Shown here in pieces: positions 35,070-48,800 of a DNA stretch of 64,000 nucleotides. The notes under the pieces are model-generated. The model was not told the DNA's origin. It made no database searches and saw nothing but the letters and a program-made list of their open reading frames with translations. The position numbers and the translations under genes were made by a program. The DNA comes from Tubulanus polymorphus (taxonomy: Eukaryota > Nemertea > Palaeonemertea > Tubulaniformes > Tubulanidae): the NCBI RefSeq assembly GCF_964204645.1, contig NC_134030.1, positions 7,810,278 through 7,874,277 on the forward strand, in the 5' to 3' direction. Numbering within the stretch: the first letter of the stretch is position 1; each line of letters opens with the position of its first letter.

Positions 35070-35480
35070 TTACGCTGAACATTTTAGGCAACCACATTCC
35101 GACGGTTCCATGTAAGAAAATTTTACGTATCCAGGAATATTATTCCCAAGTCCATCCAAACACGCCTCTAAATTCACTGACCGCTTCACTGTCTGGTGTT
35201 CACGACAACAGAGGCAGCGCTGTGGAAATGGAATAAAAGATGATGGATATGTTAAAGGATCATCCATTTTCGGGGCACGTTTAATCATAGTTTTGTGAGC
35301 CAAGAAATTTCCAAGAACGCAGGATTGAAAAAAAATCCATTCATGATTAATTACCTTTCTGAAACCAGAGTGATGAGTAACACTTGGCCAGACCTGTGAC
35401 ACTCAGCGTCCTTCGCACTTTTTAACCACCACTGTACCAAAAAAACCGACCGGAATTTCGACGCCGTTTTGCGGATGCAG
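35070..35480 (-). pseudogene. Partner-of-bursicon pseudogene (unit B)
   Basis: Exon 2 (35219-35070) is intact in frame (RCLCCREHQTVKRSV to CGCLKCSA). Exon 1 survives only from 35480 to 35355. In it the codon after CEGRC-equivalent Arg has become TGA (35405-35403), the conserved SCIG is GFFG, and everything upstream including the signal peptide, start codon and promoter is deleted (equivalent to 19197-19652 in unit A). The polyA hexamer reads AATTAA. It retains the intron with GTAATT donor, so it arose by DNA duplication, not retroposition. Confidence 0.88.
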
Positions 35481-36632
35481 TGTTCGTTAAAATGTTCAAA
35501 CCTAAGACTTTTGAATATTGATATACAAGTTCACGTAGTATTTTCTTGTCTGCTTGTGAAACATTTGTCCTTTAATTTTATCAATTTTCAATCCTGTCAA
35601 GAAAATATGTGCGATATATTTGAAAAACCATCTGTATTAGAGACAGACCATCACAAGAAACGTTCAACTCGTGCATGCTTATGACAATGACTAATTCTGC
35701 TACTTAATCCTAATCGTCATGACTCCCATACGACGAGAACTTGATATGATTAATTTGACTAATGTAACAGCGTTCTAGTCTGCGACTGTTAACCTCAACT
35801 GATTTTTTAATCAAGGATTACTCAAATTGTTTCCCGTTATAACTTTAAATCACTCCCTTGTGCAGAAATCCTTTGATTTGCCCTTTGTAAGTGTATCTCG
35901 CCTATTTTAAGATCATAGGTAAAATGATAATTCAGTTGATAGATACGTCACCATTGTGTTGATCGCTATCATAAAAAGAATCGTTCACTTTCCGTCGTAA
36001 ATAATTGATTGTAAAACCGAAAACGGGCTATAAACACGTCCAAAATGGATATGGTTACCGAGTCAGAGGATCTTTTATGGATTCAGCAATTACTTGAAAG
36101 ACGCTTCTATTTCACCCTATTAAGCTCGCTAGTTTGTTTTTTGTTGTATCGTTTTGATTTACTTATTGAAACATTTATTTAGTGTTCATTATTCTCGCGT
36201 CTATTTCTACGTCCATATGAATGAATAGATGATTTATGATTTAGGTATGATTTAGGTATGTGTTCTAAGTTCGCATTCTCCTCGTAAAATTGCCCTTCCA
36301 AGTTCATATATGTAAACGATGGAATACACTGAATTCATTACTTTCTGACAAGATATCGTTCATTAAAAGACAAAAGAATGATTGAGATTGAACATACGTC
36401 CCTTAACGATTTCGATTACACGGTGATCTGTAAGTCCTAGAATTGAATCAAACGAATTGAGTAATCATATCATTCATGTGTGACATGTAAAAAAAGCTAT
36501 AAGCAGATGTTATATTTGTAAATCTAAGATCTAAATATGAATATAATATAATACTATTATGATATCAACGGCTTATGATATTCATAAATGTTATGCATAC
36601 TATACATAATATGACATTCAAATGAATTTATA
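35481..36632. other. Intergenic DNA of unit B
   Basis: No gene. It aligns along its length with 19650-21150 of unit A, minus the retroelement tail of that copy. The alignment stops abruptly at 36632, where the large insertion begins, and resumes at about 43101. Confidence 0.5.
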
Positions 36633-36864
36633 TATCCGTTTCCCCAGTGACATCAACTCGTCCTATGTATACTCGTCCACTATAGAGTATGCTTTGCAGT
36701 CGGGGCGGGGTGGAAGTTACATTTATGAAGAGCGAAAGTGTATCCTAGACGGGTCATGACCAGGAGAACTATGTACACCATGATCTCTGGATGTAGTCGA
36801 CCACTTAACCTGACCATGGCAATCCCGTCATCTATGTACTGAGAGTTAGCTAGCTTAGCTAGAG

Positions 36865-38534
<1,670 letters not shown>

Positions 38535-38567
38535 TCGTTCCGCGTTATTATTATTTCCGACGCTTTC

Positions 38568-39525
38568 CTATTCCATATCGAGGGTGGCACGTGCCTCGCG
38601 CAAGGCATCACTCACGTCACCGACATCGCTATTGTGCCTCTGTTCGCGATCGATAACAATCTGGCTGTCCAGCCCGTTCTTATTAAGTCTGGATGGGGGT
38701 GTCGTTGAATCTTTCTCATTGAATTGGAACAAGCGGTTGTTCAGGTAAAGTTTGTCTCCAATGAAATGAAATTTATCACCTCTGGTAATTGCCTCCTCCA
38801 CAACGTTGTTGTACGCTTTTCTACGTTCTCGGATTTCTTTAGGGACTTGTTGGGCGATTCTAAGACCACGAGATTTCAGAAGTGCGGATTTTCCACGAAT
38901 TTCTTCCCTATCAGATTAAAAGTGGAACTTAACGACAATCGGTCGCACAGTTCCAGCACTATATTTTCCGACACGGTGTGCACGTACAAACTTTATTCTG
39001 TCACGCGCATCATTTATTCCAGCCTCCGACGTTAAAATGTTGTAGATTCTATCTGCCACGATTTCATCTTTTTCCTCCTGCACGACGAAAAAGAGGAGGT
39101 TATCCCTCATAGATCGTGATTGTAAGTCGAGCACGGTATTGCTCAACTTCACGTTTTCCATGCGTAAACGGCCAACTTCGGCGGTCAATGTACCGATTTT
39201 TTCATTCGTGATTTTGTAATCAGTCGACAGTTGGCCATATTTTGTGCACAGATTTTCCATTGCCTTTTCGATTGGCTCCAACCGATTTAATTTCGTTGAC
39301 ATGTCGCTCAACATAGCAACAATATCACCGAGACTCGCATTGCTGTCATTTCCGCTGTCTATATTAGGCTTATCACCGTGATCACTCGATTCGGATGAAC
39401 AGTCACCTATGTCACCAGTACATTCTGGATTCTTGTTAGGGGTCTTTTTCTGATCACGACGTTTTACCGCGGTAACATCAGATCCAGACTTATTGCGTTC
39501 TTTTTACCATTTCCACCAACCATAG
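38568..39525 (-). pseudogene. LINE ORF1 (coiled coil, L1-ORF1-like), broken
   Basis: From an ATG near 39522 the frame is shifted soon after; the main part reads a coiled coil (IEKAMENLCTKYGQLSTDYK) and then RSMRDNLLFFVV, the start of the RNA-binding domain common in L1-like ORF1 proteins, ending after IVVKFHF. A further frame break near 38915 leads to the C-terminal part (ERRKAYNN, EEAITRGDKFHFIGDKLYLN). ORF1 proteins bind LINE RNA in the cytoplasm. Two or more frameshifts make it non-functional. Confidence 0.65.
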
Positions 39526-39661
39526 TGCACGTCCACAGTACCAATGATGCGATATAACGAAAAAATCCACAAAAAAACTTACACCGGACCACCTTAAACC
39601 AACTTTTAAGCGGAGCTTCGGAAATGTGTTTGTGTCTACACCGCCATTTTGATATCCATAT

Positions 39662-40369
39662 CTAATAGGTAAAAACCCACCCTCCGAAAGTAAAACCAAA
39701 ATATTTTCGACTCGCTTTTTTGACGAGGACGTGATCGTATCCTGATTTCTCGTCAAGAGTGAACATGAGCGTATCTTCAAAAATCAACTTTGGCAGGTGT
39801 TTTAAAGTTTCGAGGGAAAAAGGTGAATCTTTTATCCAGAGGTTTAGAAAACGTTGATCATGACAAAGTCTAGGTTTCGAAGGCTCAATTGTGAGGGGAA
39901 TTATCAGAGTGGGCATTTCGCATTCACCCAAACGGCCCAAGAGTGAAATGGATCCATTTACTATCCTTTGATTTATGGTCTCTATAATGAATTTTGGATG
40001 TTGACTGCAGATCTTATTATTTTGTAAAAATTCTGTAGGGGGCAATGGTGAGTTGTATGGTTTCCCTTTGAAGTTCCCTTTGAACGGTTGGAAAAAATCG
40101 TGGATATCAACACCATCCCTTATCCATGAAATGATCGTCTCCGCTAGCGGGTGGTCATAGAGTATTTTCACCCATTCATCCACGTGGTTTGAGAGTTCGC
40201 CAGCTATGAAGTAAGAGGGGTCCCTTAAGGGAAGTTCACCAAGTCGCACGGTTTTAGGGTGAAAGTACAATTCCTCTGCAGAGATTGTTTTACCCGAAGA
40301 ACCTGGGATTTTCCCTCCTAGGGTAGTCCATTTCGGATATCGGAGATCATCCTTCGGAAAAAGGGGCAC
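39662..40369 (-). pseudogene. DIRS-like reverse-transcriptase fragment
   Basis: An open frame of 235 codons carries retroelement RT features: KPRLCHDQRFLNLWI, then FTLDEKSGYDHV and RKYFGFTFGGWVF. The LDxKSGYxHV...FGF pattern is seen in DIRS-like (tyrosine-recombinase) elements, which is inference from pattern. The frame ends where the LINE begins (about 39660), so the catalytic YxDD part, RNase H and recombinase are missing. The LINE appears to have inserted into, or been joined to, this element. Confidence 0.55.
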
Positions 40370-40714
40370 GAAATTTAACTCTCTTTCCCAGGCTGGGATG
40401 GTTCAAGATTGCGTCTGGAGAAGAAAATAGCACAGAAGCGATTCTAACAGAGCTGCCAAGCTTTACTAATGAACTTCATCGAATAACAGAACACAAATGT
40501 GTCAAAGATGATGATTAGAAATTATTGATACTTTCATGGATGAAAGGCGGGATTGCGGGACAAAAATCATCTGAATACGGTGAAGCGATATAAATACTGC
40601 TAAACGGGATCCAGTATTCCCCTTCATAGATTACACGCTAGAAAAATGGAAACAAGAAATTAATATTACTGAGACGATAAACATCTAGGGGAATTATTTC
40701 ACCTGGGCTACTTA

Positions 40715-41393
40715 TTACTCATTTGATTTTTGTTCCGCAATCTTGGCTTTCTTCATCTTTTCACAACTTCGGTAAAAGTGGTCGTGTGCACCACAAAAAT
40801 AGCAAGATGTGCGGCCCTGATTGGCGTTAGTCATCCTGTAACGGGGGGTCCCATATCCACCCCTGAAGGGCCTCGAAGGGCTATAAAGGTTCAAAAGTGG
40901 GGACTGTAATCTCCTCTGGGAATCCTTTTCATCATCATTATGGGAGGATTTTTTAGGGTTTTTTAGGCATTTTTGCATGATGCGCATAACTCTTCCCGTT
41001 TCTGATCCCCCTAAAGTGGCTAAACAAAAGTTTCCCACATCGACTTTCGATTTGTCTTTTTTCCGCCTGTCTAAAAACCGCTGAGTAAAGTCCGGCATCC
41101 TTGTGCCCCTCCTCGCGGGCCGTGGAGGCAAGATCTTCTAAAGCCGCGATGATGAGGCAGTCACTCGTGTCCCCCTGACAAGACAAACTCCGGACTCTTT
41201 TTAAGGCAGAGTTGACACGTTGTTCGGAATTTGACTGTATTAAGTCAGAGAGTTTTCGTTTCAATACCTTAACTTCCGGGTATGCAACGGGGTCATTCGT
41301 GGGGGCTTCCTCGTCTTCAACATCTTCTACCATTTCACATCTTGTGCAAGTAGAGGTGGATGCAACCGCCATGGGGGGTTCTCCGGTCTGCAA
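40715..41393 (-). pseudogene. gag-like frames with a CCHC zinc knuckle
   Basis: Two overlapping minus frames (41393-40953 and 41131-40715) appear to be one gag-like protein broken by a frameshift near 41120. The second part ends with CYFCGAHDHFYRSC, a CX2CX4HX4C zinc knuckle, typical of retroelement nucleocapsid-like proteins. It lies just upstream of the RT fragment on the same strand, so it belongs to the same element. A further short frame (41785-41543) may be its N-terminus or a separate small ORF. Confidence 0.6.
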
Positions 41394-42733
41394 AGATAAT
41401 ACACACAGGAGGTTTGACTATGACGAGAGGGGAAATTAAAACCCACTCTAAACCCACCTTTTTGGATTTCTTGCCCTTGCCTTTTCTTTTCCCACTAATG
41501 CCGTCCTCCTGTAGGGGTTGGCCCGGCGGGGCTCCAAATTCATTAGCATGCACCACCGCAAAGTGCAAGTTTCTTGCCGTTCTGGTCGTTAACCTCGAGG
41601 TTGGCAAGGTCCAGAATCTCAGATATTGATTCTCCAGTTAACTTCTTGAACCACAACGCTGTTTCCTCTGTCTGAATATCCGGCGTCCCTTTCAATATCC
41701 TGATGACAGGTAGCAGGTTAGCACCCTTAAGTGTGTGCCCCTTCTTTAAGGTGCAAGACATCTGAAAGTAGAGACGAGGAAACAATATAAATATCGAACC
41801 AAGCTGGAAGAGATTCGACCTGGGGCAACTGCCACCCCCAGTAAAACTATTAATAGAAGAAATTACATGAAAAAGAGCTAGGAAAATTCACAACAAAGGG
41901 GGTGGGAAGCCCCAGGTCGATCTCACGTGAACGAAGTCCACAAGGGTATAAGTCACCCCGAGAACGACGAGGAAAATCCCAGAAAGTAAGAAACGATAAT
42001 TTACCTTCAAGCACGGATTCTCTGTGATTCAACAGCACAATCAAAAGCGCAGAAGTGAGTGACACAACTCGGGACCGGCTGGAAAATTTATACTTTGTGG
42101 ACAATGCAAACCACTACCCCGAAACAGAAATGCGGGCTGTGAGACACGTCAAATGGAACGGAAAATCCGCTTAGTGAATTCACACGTCAGTTCGATTAAA
42201 ATGCAAGACTCTAGTGGTGCCGTTCTTGAAGCTCATTTCCTTTCCTGAAAGGCGTTCGAAAACTCTTAAATTTATAACAATGTAAAGCCGCATATAAAGA
42301 GGGGTGAGGGGATTTGGTTGACTGCAGTGGTAAACGGCCAAGGGCCGGAACATCGCGATGCCACAAAAAGGGGGGGGTGCGAATCGAAACAAAAGATTCG
42401 CGGTCTCACTATCGGCACTAAATGAACAGCTTAAAATGCAACGCGAGGCACACCAAATATGACGTAGACGGACGATAATAGACTCAAACGAGTGTCGCTT
42501 CAGAAAATCCTTGAATGTTTATGAGTTCCCGTGCACTAAAGGTTATACAACTAAGGGGTTAACCGCTAAGGGGTTAACACGAGCCTAAGGTCAAGAACAT
42601 ATAGACCAAGCTTGTACCGAAAGAATTTCCTGTACACCGAAGTTACATATTCCTTCTGCATTCTTAAACGCTAAAATACGTCAACTAATCTAGGAAACGT
42701 CGGGCATAACGGTACAATACCGATAGCAAATAG

Positions 42734-42968
42734 CAAACCTCACTAGCTGGCGCACGAATACCAAACCTCACTAGTTGGCGTAGAAAACTATGAGCCCAAC
42801 CTCACTAGTTGGCGCACGAATACCCAACCTCACTAGTTGGCGTAGAAAACTATGAGCCCAACCTCACTAGTTGGCGCATGAATACCCAACCTCACTAGTT
42901 GGCGTAGAAAACCATGAGCCCAACCTCACTAGTTGGCGCACGAATACCCAACCTCACTAGTTGGCGTA
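42734..42968. repeat. ~60-bp minisatellite (CCTCACTAGTTGGCG)
   Basis: Eight copies of CCTCACTAGTTGGCG alternate with two spacers (CACGAATACCCAA and TAGAAAACTATGAGCCCAA), making about four units of some 60 bp. It lies close to the right end of the composite element, in the position of a 5' untranslated or terminal region of the gag-bearing element. Confidence 0.85.
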
Positions 42969-43100
42969 AAAACTTATGAAAATAGGCAAAGAAAAAATAA
43001 AAGAGAGCTCACCCGAAAAGCAGACTGAAGGGAAGGACGTCTTCAGGCAAAGTGTGTAGTGTCAGGTTATTACATTGGTGTCGCTGATGTCACTGAGAAA

Positions 43101-43930
43101 CTGAAAAGCTATCATACTGAGAATCGTGTGTTTGTCCGCGTGTAAGGTATGTCTGACGATAAGGTGTTCTGTTACTGACGCCGTGTGACCAATAGATACG
43201 CCGTATTGGCATTGAAGGACTTCCATGTTCTATCCAAACAGTTGTACTAAAACGAGTAAGTTTGAAATACCTAATCGAACCCTTCCCGATCATCTGCTGA
43301 ATTGGAAATCTACTGCTATATTGAATCACAACGGCAATTAATAAATGAAACGTGTTTTTCTTTTCTTTAGAAGGCTTCGTTCGTCGCACAATTAATGAAA
43401 ACATTTAATGACGAGTCCAACACAAAATTCCCACATATCATTGAATGTTCAAATTGAAGGAAACCACACCGAGGAATAAAATGGAACATGCGGTCTATTG
43501 ATGCGAGGACTGTAAAGGAAGTTGTAGATTCATCGCCAGTCGCCGCTGTGTCCGGCCGAGTGAATTAAAATGTTTCTTTCGAATTCATTTTCAAGAAATC
43601 ATTACTCCAAACGTAGCTATATTTACCACACATATTTCGTCAAATGGTACAAGTTCATAAAATTGTAGGCACGAAATAAAAAGCATTGCATGGCTACGTT
43701 TTAGTCAAAAAAAGTTCGAGTTTTGGCTCCGTAATCTCCCATAGGAAATGAGATCCTAAAGCAGTGATATGTGGCCCTTCCGGATAGTTCTCGTGGAAAG
43801 AAATTATGGCCAGCTACAAAATGCAGAAAAACATTAATTGAAAACCGATAAAGAAATAAATTTTGTTTTTCATACCAGACTCGCAACTTATTTTGCAGAA
43901 TGCGGATTAAATTTTCATCTTTTTGTGACT
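43101..43930. other. Right part of unit B downstream DNA
   Basis: It continues the alignment with unit A (21150-21890) after the insertion, including ATAGATACGCCGTATTGG and the AT-rich block before the unit junction. No gene is seen. Confidence 0.45.
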
Positions 43931-43984
43931 ACCGACGTCTAACTTCAGCAACGGACTTTTTGCGCGTTGCCAATTTCACAAAAA

Positions 43985-44458
43985 CTGAAAATTCAAACGA
44001 TTGAATTTATGTGTTAATACCAGTTTATTTTACGTCTTAATCAGTTGGATAGCAGGCACAGAGTGTATGATAATTAGTTACAGTATACACAGAATAGAAT
44101 CGAATATTATACTACTTGATTACTTATACTTCATCAGATCGTAACTGAGATTGTCCTACAATGACTTTTCTTTAACTACATACTTAATACAAAGGCCTAT
44201 TTCTACAAACAAATAATCATTAGCTGTCATTTTAGATTAAATACCTAATCTATAAAAATTGACTCTCAGTACCTAATTTACGTAATACATAAAGGTCTGA
44301 TATCTCAGCTAAGCCTAGGTACACATTTATGCCAAAACATATGTAAAATTTAACTATGAAAAATTGAGGTAACTCACCTGAAAATTCAAACGATTGAATT
44401 TATGTGTTAATACCAGTTTATTTTACGTCTTAATCAGTTGGATAGCAGGCACAGAGTG
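43985..44458. mobile_element. 81-bp direct repeats flanking 312 bp (TRIM-like?)
   Basis: Two 81-bp direct repeats at 43985-44065 and 44378-44458, apparently identical, begin CTGAAAATTCAAACG and contain a TG...CA span (TGAAAATTC to AGCAGGCACA). They lie in a 43933-44892 insert that is absent from the A-B junction. The layout would fit a very small LTR-type (TRIM) element, but no matching target duplication is seen, so a local duplication is equally possible. Confidence 0.5.
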
Positions 44459-45349
44459 ATCAAATCTGTGATGCCAAAAACCAAGTTGATTAAGACACTC
44501 CCATCAAGGAATTAGTGACCACAACTTCTAGCGATTGGTTCATCCAAATCTTAGTGACATATTAAGACACTAATTACCTGATGAGAGCTAAACTAGTTGC
44601 GAGGGCAGGTTAGTTGAGAATTGTTTATATTGCTATTACATCACTTATTCAAAAATAGTGCCAGTTCGCTGGGCAGACAAAATACTCACTAAACAAGACA
44701 GCCTACTTGAGCTGCCAAAACGGTATCCGGGTAAAAGTGACAAAGACTAAGGGTTAGATCCATTAATGGACATAGGAAAAATCTACAAATATGTTTTCTT
44801 AGCTACAAATGACCTGGCAAAATATTGATTACAATATTTAAACATAAAAACACAATCCGCAGTTCCAGATAAAAATACTCCTTGCTAAATAACTATTTAA
44901 GGGGTTACTTTTTCAATCCCTTAGCCAGGTTACCTCTGCTGAAAAAGCGTAAGTTCCTTCGTACGTCTTGGACTATCTCAGCGAGATTCGGAAGGAGCAG
45001 TCTCATGCACGGCTTGCTTCTAAGTACTCAAGCAACTCCAATTTTTTTTCCATCAATATTTGCTGTTTTGATGAACGTTTGACTCACATCTTTTGATTTG
45101 GGCTTTGGGATGATCTCGGCTTGTCTTTTTGGTGTGCTTGGTGAGGTCACACGAGAGGTCCCGATCATAACCTCGTAACAGCGAACTAGGATACAACGAT
45201 TTATCGGATATAAAAAATATAGATTTTTTCCACAACACAATTTGAATGACTTAATACTGGATGTAACCAACTATAGGTTATAACGGGCGGATTTTCTGGT
45301 CCCATGAAGTTCGCTGTCTAGGTTCCACCGTATAGTAAATAACAAAATA

Positions 45350-45655
45350 CCTCACGAAATATCTCTCCTATTGCAAAAGAAAACACATTGGAACAATGCG
45401 CATTCAAATAGTATAAAAAAAGTATCACTAGGCACATACCCCAGGACTGGGTTTTCCGAGTTCGGTAATGACTCGTTTCAATAGCGCTTTATCATATAGG
45501 ATTTGAATATCATTATTTGTCGACAGTTTAGTTGTAAACTGGATACAAACCAGTTCGGCAGATTGAAAAATAACATATCATAAATAGCTGCGAAATAAAT
45601 TCGGCAAATGCCAAAATCGAAAAAGCCGAATTAAAAGAAATAGGGAAAAGAAATT
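45350..45655 (+). promoter_or_regulatory. Promoter-proximal region and 5' UTR exon, gene C
   Basis: It aligns with 21960-22251 (close) and 4560-4893 (more distant). It ends at a GTAAGT donor after 45655; the coding exon follows the acceptor TATTAG at 45806. An extra 400-base block (44945-45340) lies upstream that has no match in unit B. No clear TATA box. Confidence 0.45.
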
Positions 45656-45815
45656 GTAAGTATTTCTTCAACTTTCCTAAGTTTGTATAATGTCCTTCTA
45701 GGCAATATTGCTTACGATTTTGCCTCTGTCTATTCTACAAACACTGGTAAGATTATTGATTTCATTCGCAAAATTCTAATGCTGGAATGAATGTATTTTC
45801 TATTAGAAAGATAAT

Positions 45816-48800
45816 ATGAAGATCGGTGAGTTTCTCATCCTCAATACCGTAGTACTTACCGGACTCGACATACATTTAGTTTCAAGGTAGGTAAGAATTC
45901 CTTTGAATAAGAACGAATTTTCTGCTGTGAAAATAAAGTGAAACTAGATTATATGGATATAGTCGTGGTCAAGATAAAGATTTTGATGAAATGTTCCGCA
46001 AGCCCTGTAATAAAATCTAAGTTCTTTTCGTAAACTAGCCAAGTGTATTTTCTTATTTTCATGGGTTGCTCTCAAGATCTTACTAGTTAAGAAACACGAT
46101 AACATTCGTTTAAGACACCGTACATAAGTTGCTGAAAATTATATTTATTATTCGTTTTCGCGTAGTAGAAAAACGAATCCTTTCGTTTTTGCTACTTTTG
46201 CACCCTAGCGAAAAACGAACTTTTCGCAAAAAAAACGTAAATTGATTCAGAGATTCGCTTTTGCTATATTATTTTTCCTTTTTTGAACCATAAATTTCAT
46301 TTTTTGCGCGGCATAAACGAAAGTTCGTCTTTGCTATAAGGGCGCAGAAACGAAGCTTCTGTTGTAGCGCTATAAGTTTCGTTTTGCGTTTTTCCATGAT
46401 CGAGGTCATACGAAAAATAATTCACGAGGCCCTCATCAACCGCGATACTTATCAGCCTCCATAATTGGCGCTTTTCCGAAATTCCATTTAATCATATTCA
46501 GTCAAATGTAAAATTGAATTCAAGCTTATTCCGAAATTTCGCCAATGATTGCGACTGAAGGCAAGATCCGAAGTATATATTCATGGAAACTGTATGTGTA
46601 ACAAAAAAAAAAATAATCATCCTGCAATATATTCCTGTTACGATTTAAACATCCCGAAGCAAATATTTGAATGACGTCTTCAACAAAAGTTATATTTTTC
46701 AATTGCGATTCTCAAAAATTATGATCATATTTGGTCGTAATTTTGAATTTTGGATTACAATTCAGCACAAATGTGTGACGTGCATCATTTTCATACATAG
46801 ATTTGACAAAAACAGCTTTTGCTAACTGTGTTATTCCAATCAAAGATATTAGCCGCGATCACACGAAGACGATTTGGCCCGAGCCAAATTTGGCCCGTGC
46901 CTAATTAGAGAGCGCGTTCACACGCAAACCATTCACTCGATACTAAACAATGCTCAAAGCGAAGCGGGTCATTTCCGGTACGAGTTGCTATTCAAACGCA
47001 ATCATTTGTCTCGTGCTAAAATCTGGCTCGGGCCTGGTCCGACGTTTTTGGTTGGGCCAAATTTGGTCCGGGCCAAATAGTCCCGGGCCCGTTTGGCACG
47101 CGTGTGAACAATTGTCCCGAACCAAAAACGCTCGTGGGATCGCGGCTGTTGGTGACAAACATTGCTTTCATTCACCAGACATACTGCGTAGTTCATGTTA
47201 TATATTTCTATTGTGCAATGTTGTTGTCTATATGCATTACTCAGACGCTCAGACGACTGTACCGTTCAAAATACTTCCCGCTTCCAGCTGCGAACATTCA
47301 TCCGTTCATTGGAAAACCGACGGAAATTATTTTGTTATTGGAAAATAATACAAGACTACTTTTTACCCCTCAGGGTGCGGAGGGACATTGTCTAGAATAC
47401 TTGTTCCTATACCATGGGCCAAATTCGGTTTTCGTATTTAGTCGACTAGTGGTCGGAACCAATAATCGAATGCGCTTTATTTCCGAACTATTTCTGGAAT
47501 ATAGTTCCGACTAACTGGACATTCGCTTTTACTTAGTTCGACTTTAGGCGACTAACTCCGATAACCGAACATCGGTTTTCGTAACTAGTCGAATAATGGT
47601 CGGAACTAATAACCAAACGCACTATGGGTCAGTCATAACGTATTTCACAGTGTCGGCCATCTTGGAAATGGGTCAGAACTATAGAGACCGTGCTCAATCC
47701 CGTAGTCGACCATTTCCGGACCATAGTTCCGACTAACGGACATTCGGTTTCGTTTAGTTCGATTATAGTCGACTAACTCCGATAACCGAAGTTCGCCCAG
47801 GGTGCAATTTTCATATATGGTGTAGGGTAAAAGCTTAAGAATCCTCTTGATGTTTGTGTTAATCGCATTCAAAATGGCTGACTGGTGGCCATATTGGATC
47901 CTAAAAATTGCACTTTTCCCACTCTAAAGGGTGCAAAGTCGTGGTCAAGATTGAGATTTTAATGGCATACCATGATAAAATCCCATAGCCCGTACTGTGA
48001 TAAACGCGGAAAATTCGTTTCCTGATTTTTCTAAAATCGTTTCTACATTTTCACATTTTGTCGATGTTTTATTAGCGACTTCAGTTAAAGTTTAAGTAAC
48101 TCAGTGACTGTAACTGCCAAACGAAGAAATTCCGTTTTTGGTAGTTAAATGAGGGCGCCAGAATGCCAGAACGCCGATACGAAAAAACCCTCAAATTCTT
48201 TCTAAAAACCCGTTTTGGCGAGCCACCAAAAGAAAGAAAAAGACGAACTTTCCGTTTTGGCTCGCCAAAAACAAAGAACTTTCTTTATGGCACAACGAAA
48301 GTTTGTTTTGGCACTTAAACGGAAAAATCTTTGTTTTGGCCCGCCAAAACAGAATTTCAGAGAAAATTCGACATGTTTTTTCGTTTTGGCGTTCTGATTT
48401 GCATACCAGGAACTTTACATTATGGAAGCCACCATAAATAACATACAGTGCGTAACCGAAAACGAAACGTCAACATTTTGTTTTTGCTCTATGCCTTTTT
48501 CGTTTTTTGCGCAATGAATTTTGTTTTGCGCACTAGCAAAAACCAACTTTCATTTTTGCTCTATTAATTCTCGCTTTTGCTACTGCACAAAAACGAAAAT
48601 CATAGAGCAAAACAAATTGGTTTTTGCGCCACGAATTTTCGCTAGAAGATTTTTCATATTATATAATTTTTCCTTTCTGCACCGTAAATTTCATTTTTGG
48701 AAACTTAAGTTTTTGTTTTCTACTCGACCAAATAATGCACGTGGCCCTTATTTTAAAATTCCAATTAATCATACTAGCTGGTTTTGATTCGATTTTATTT

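Noticed and set aside
42720-42970. CRISPR-like look of regularly spaced repeats
   Set aside because: The spacers are only two sequences in alternation and the context is an animal retroelement, so it is a minisatellite.
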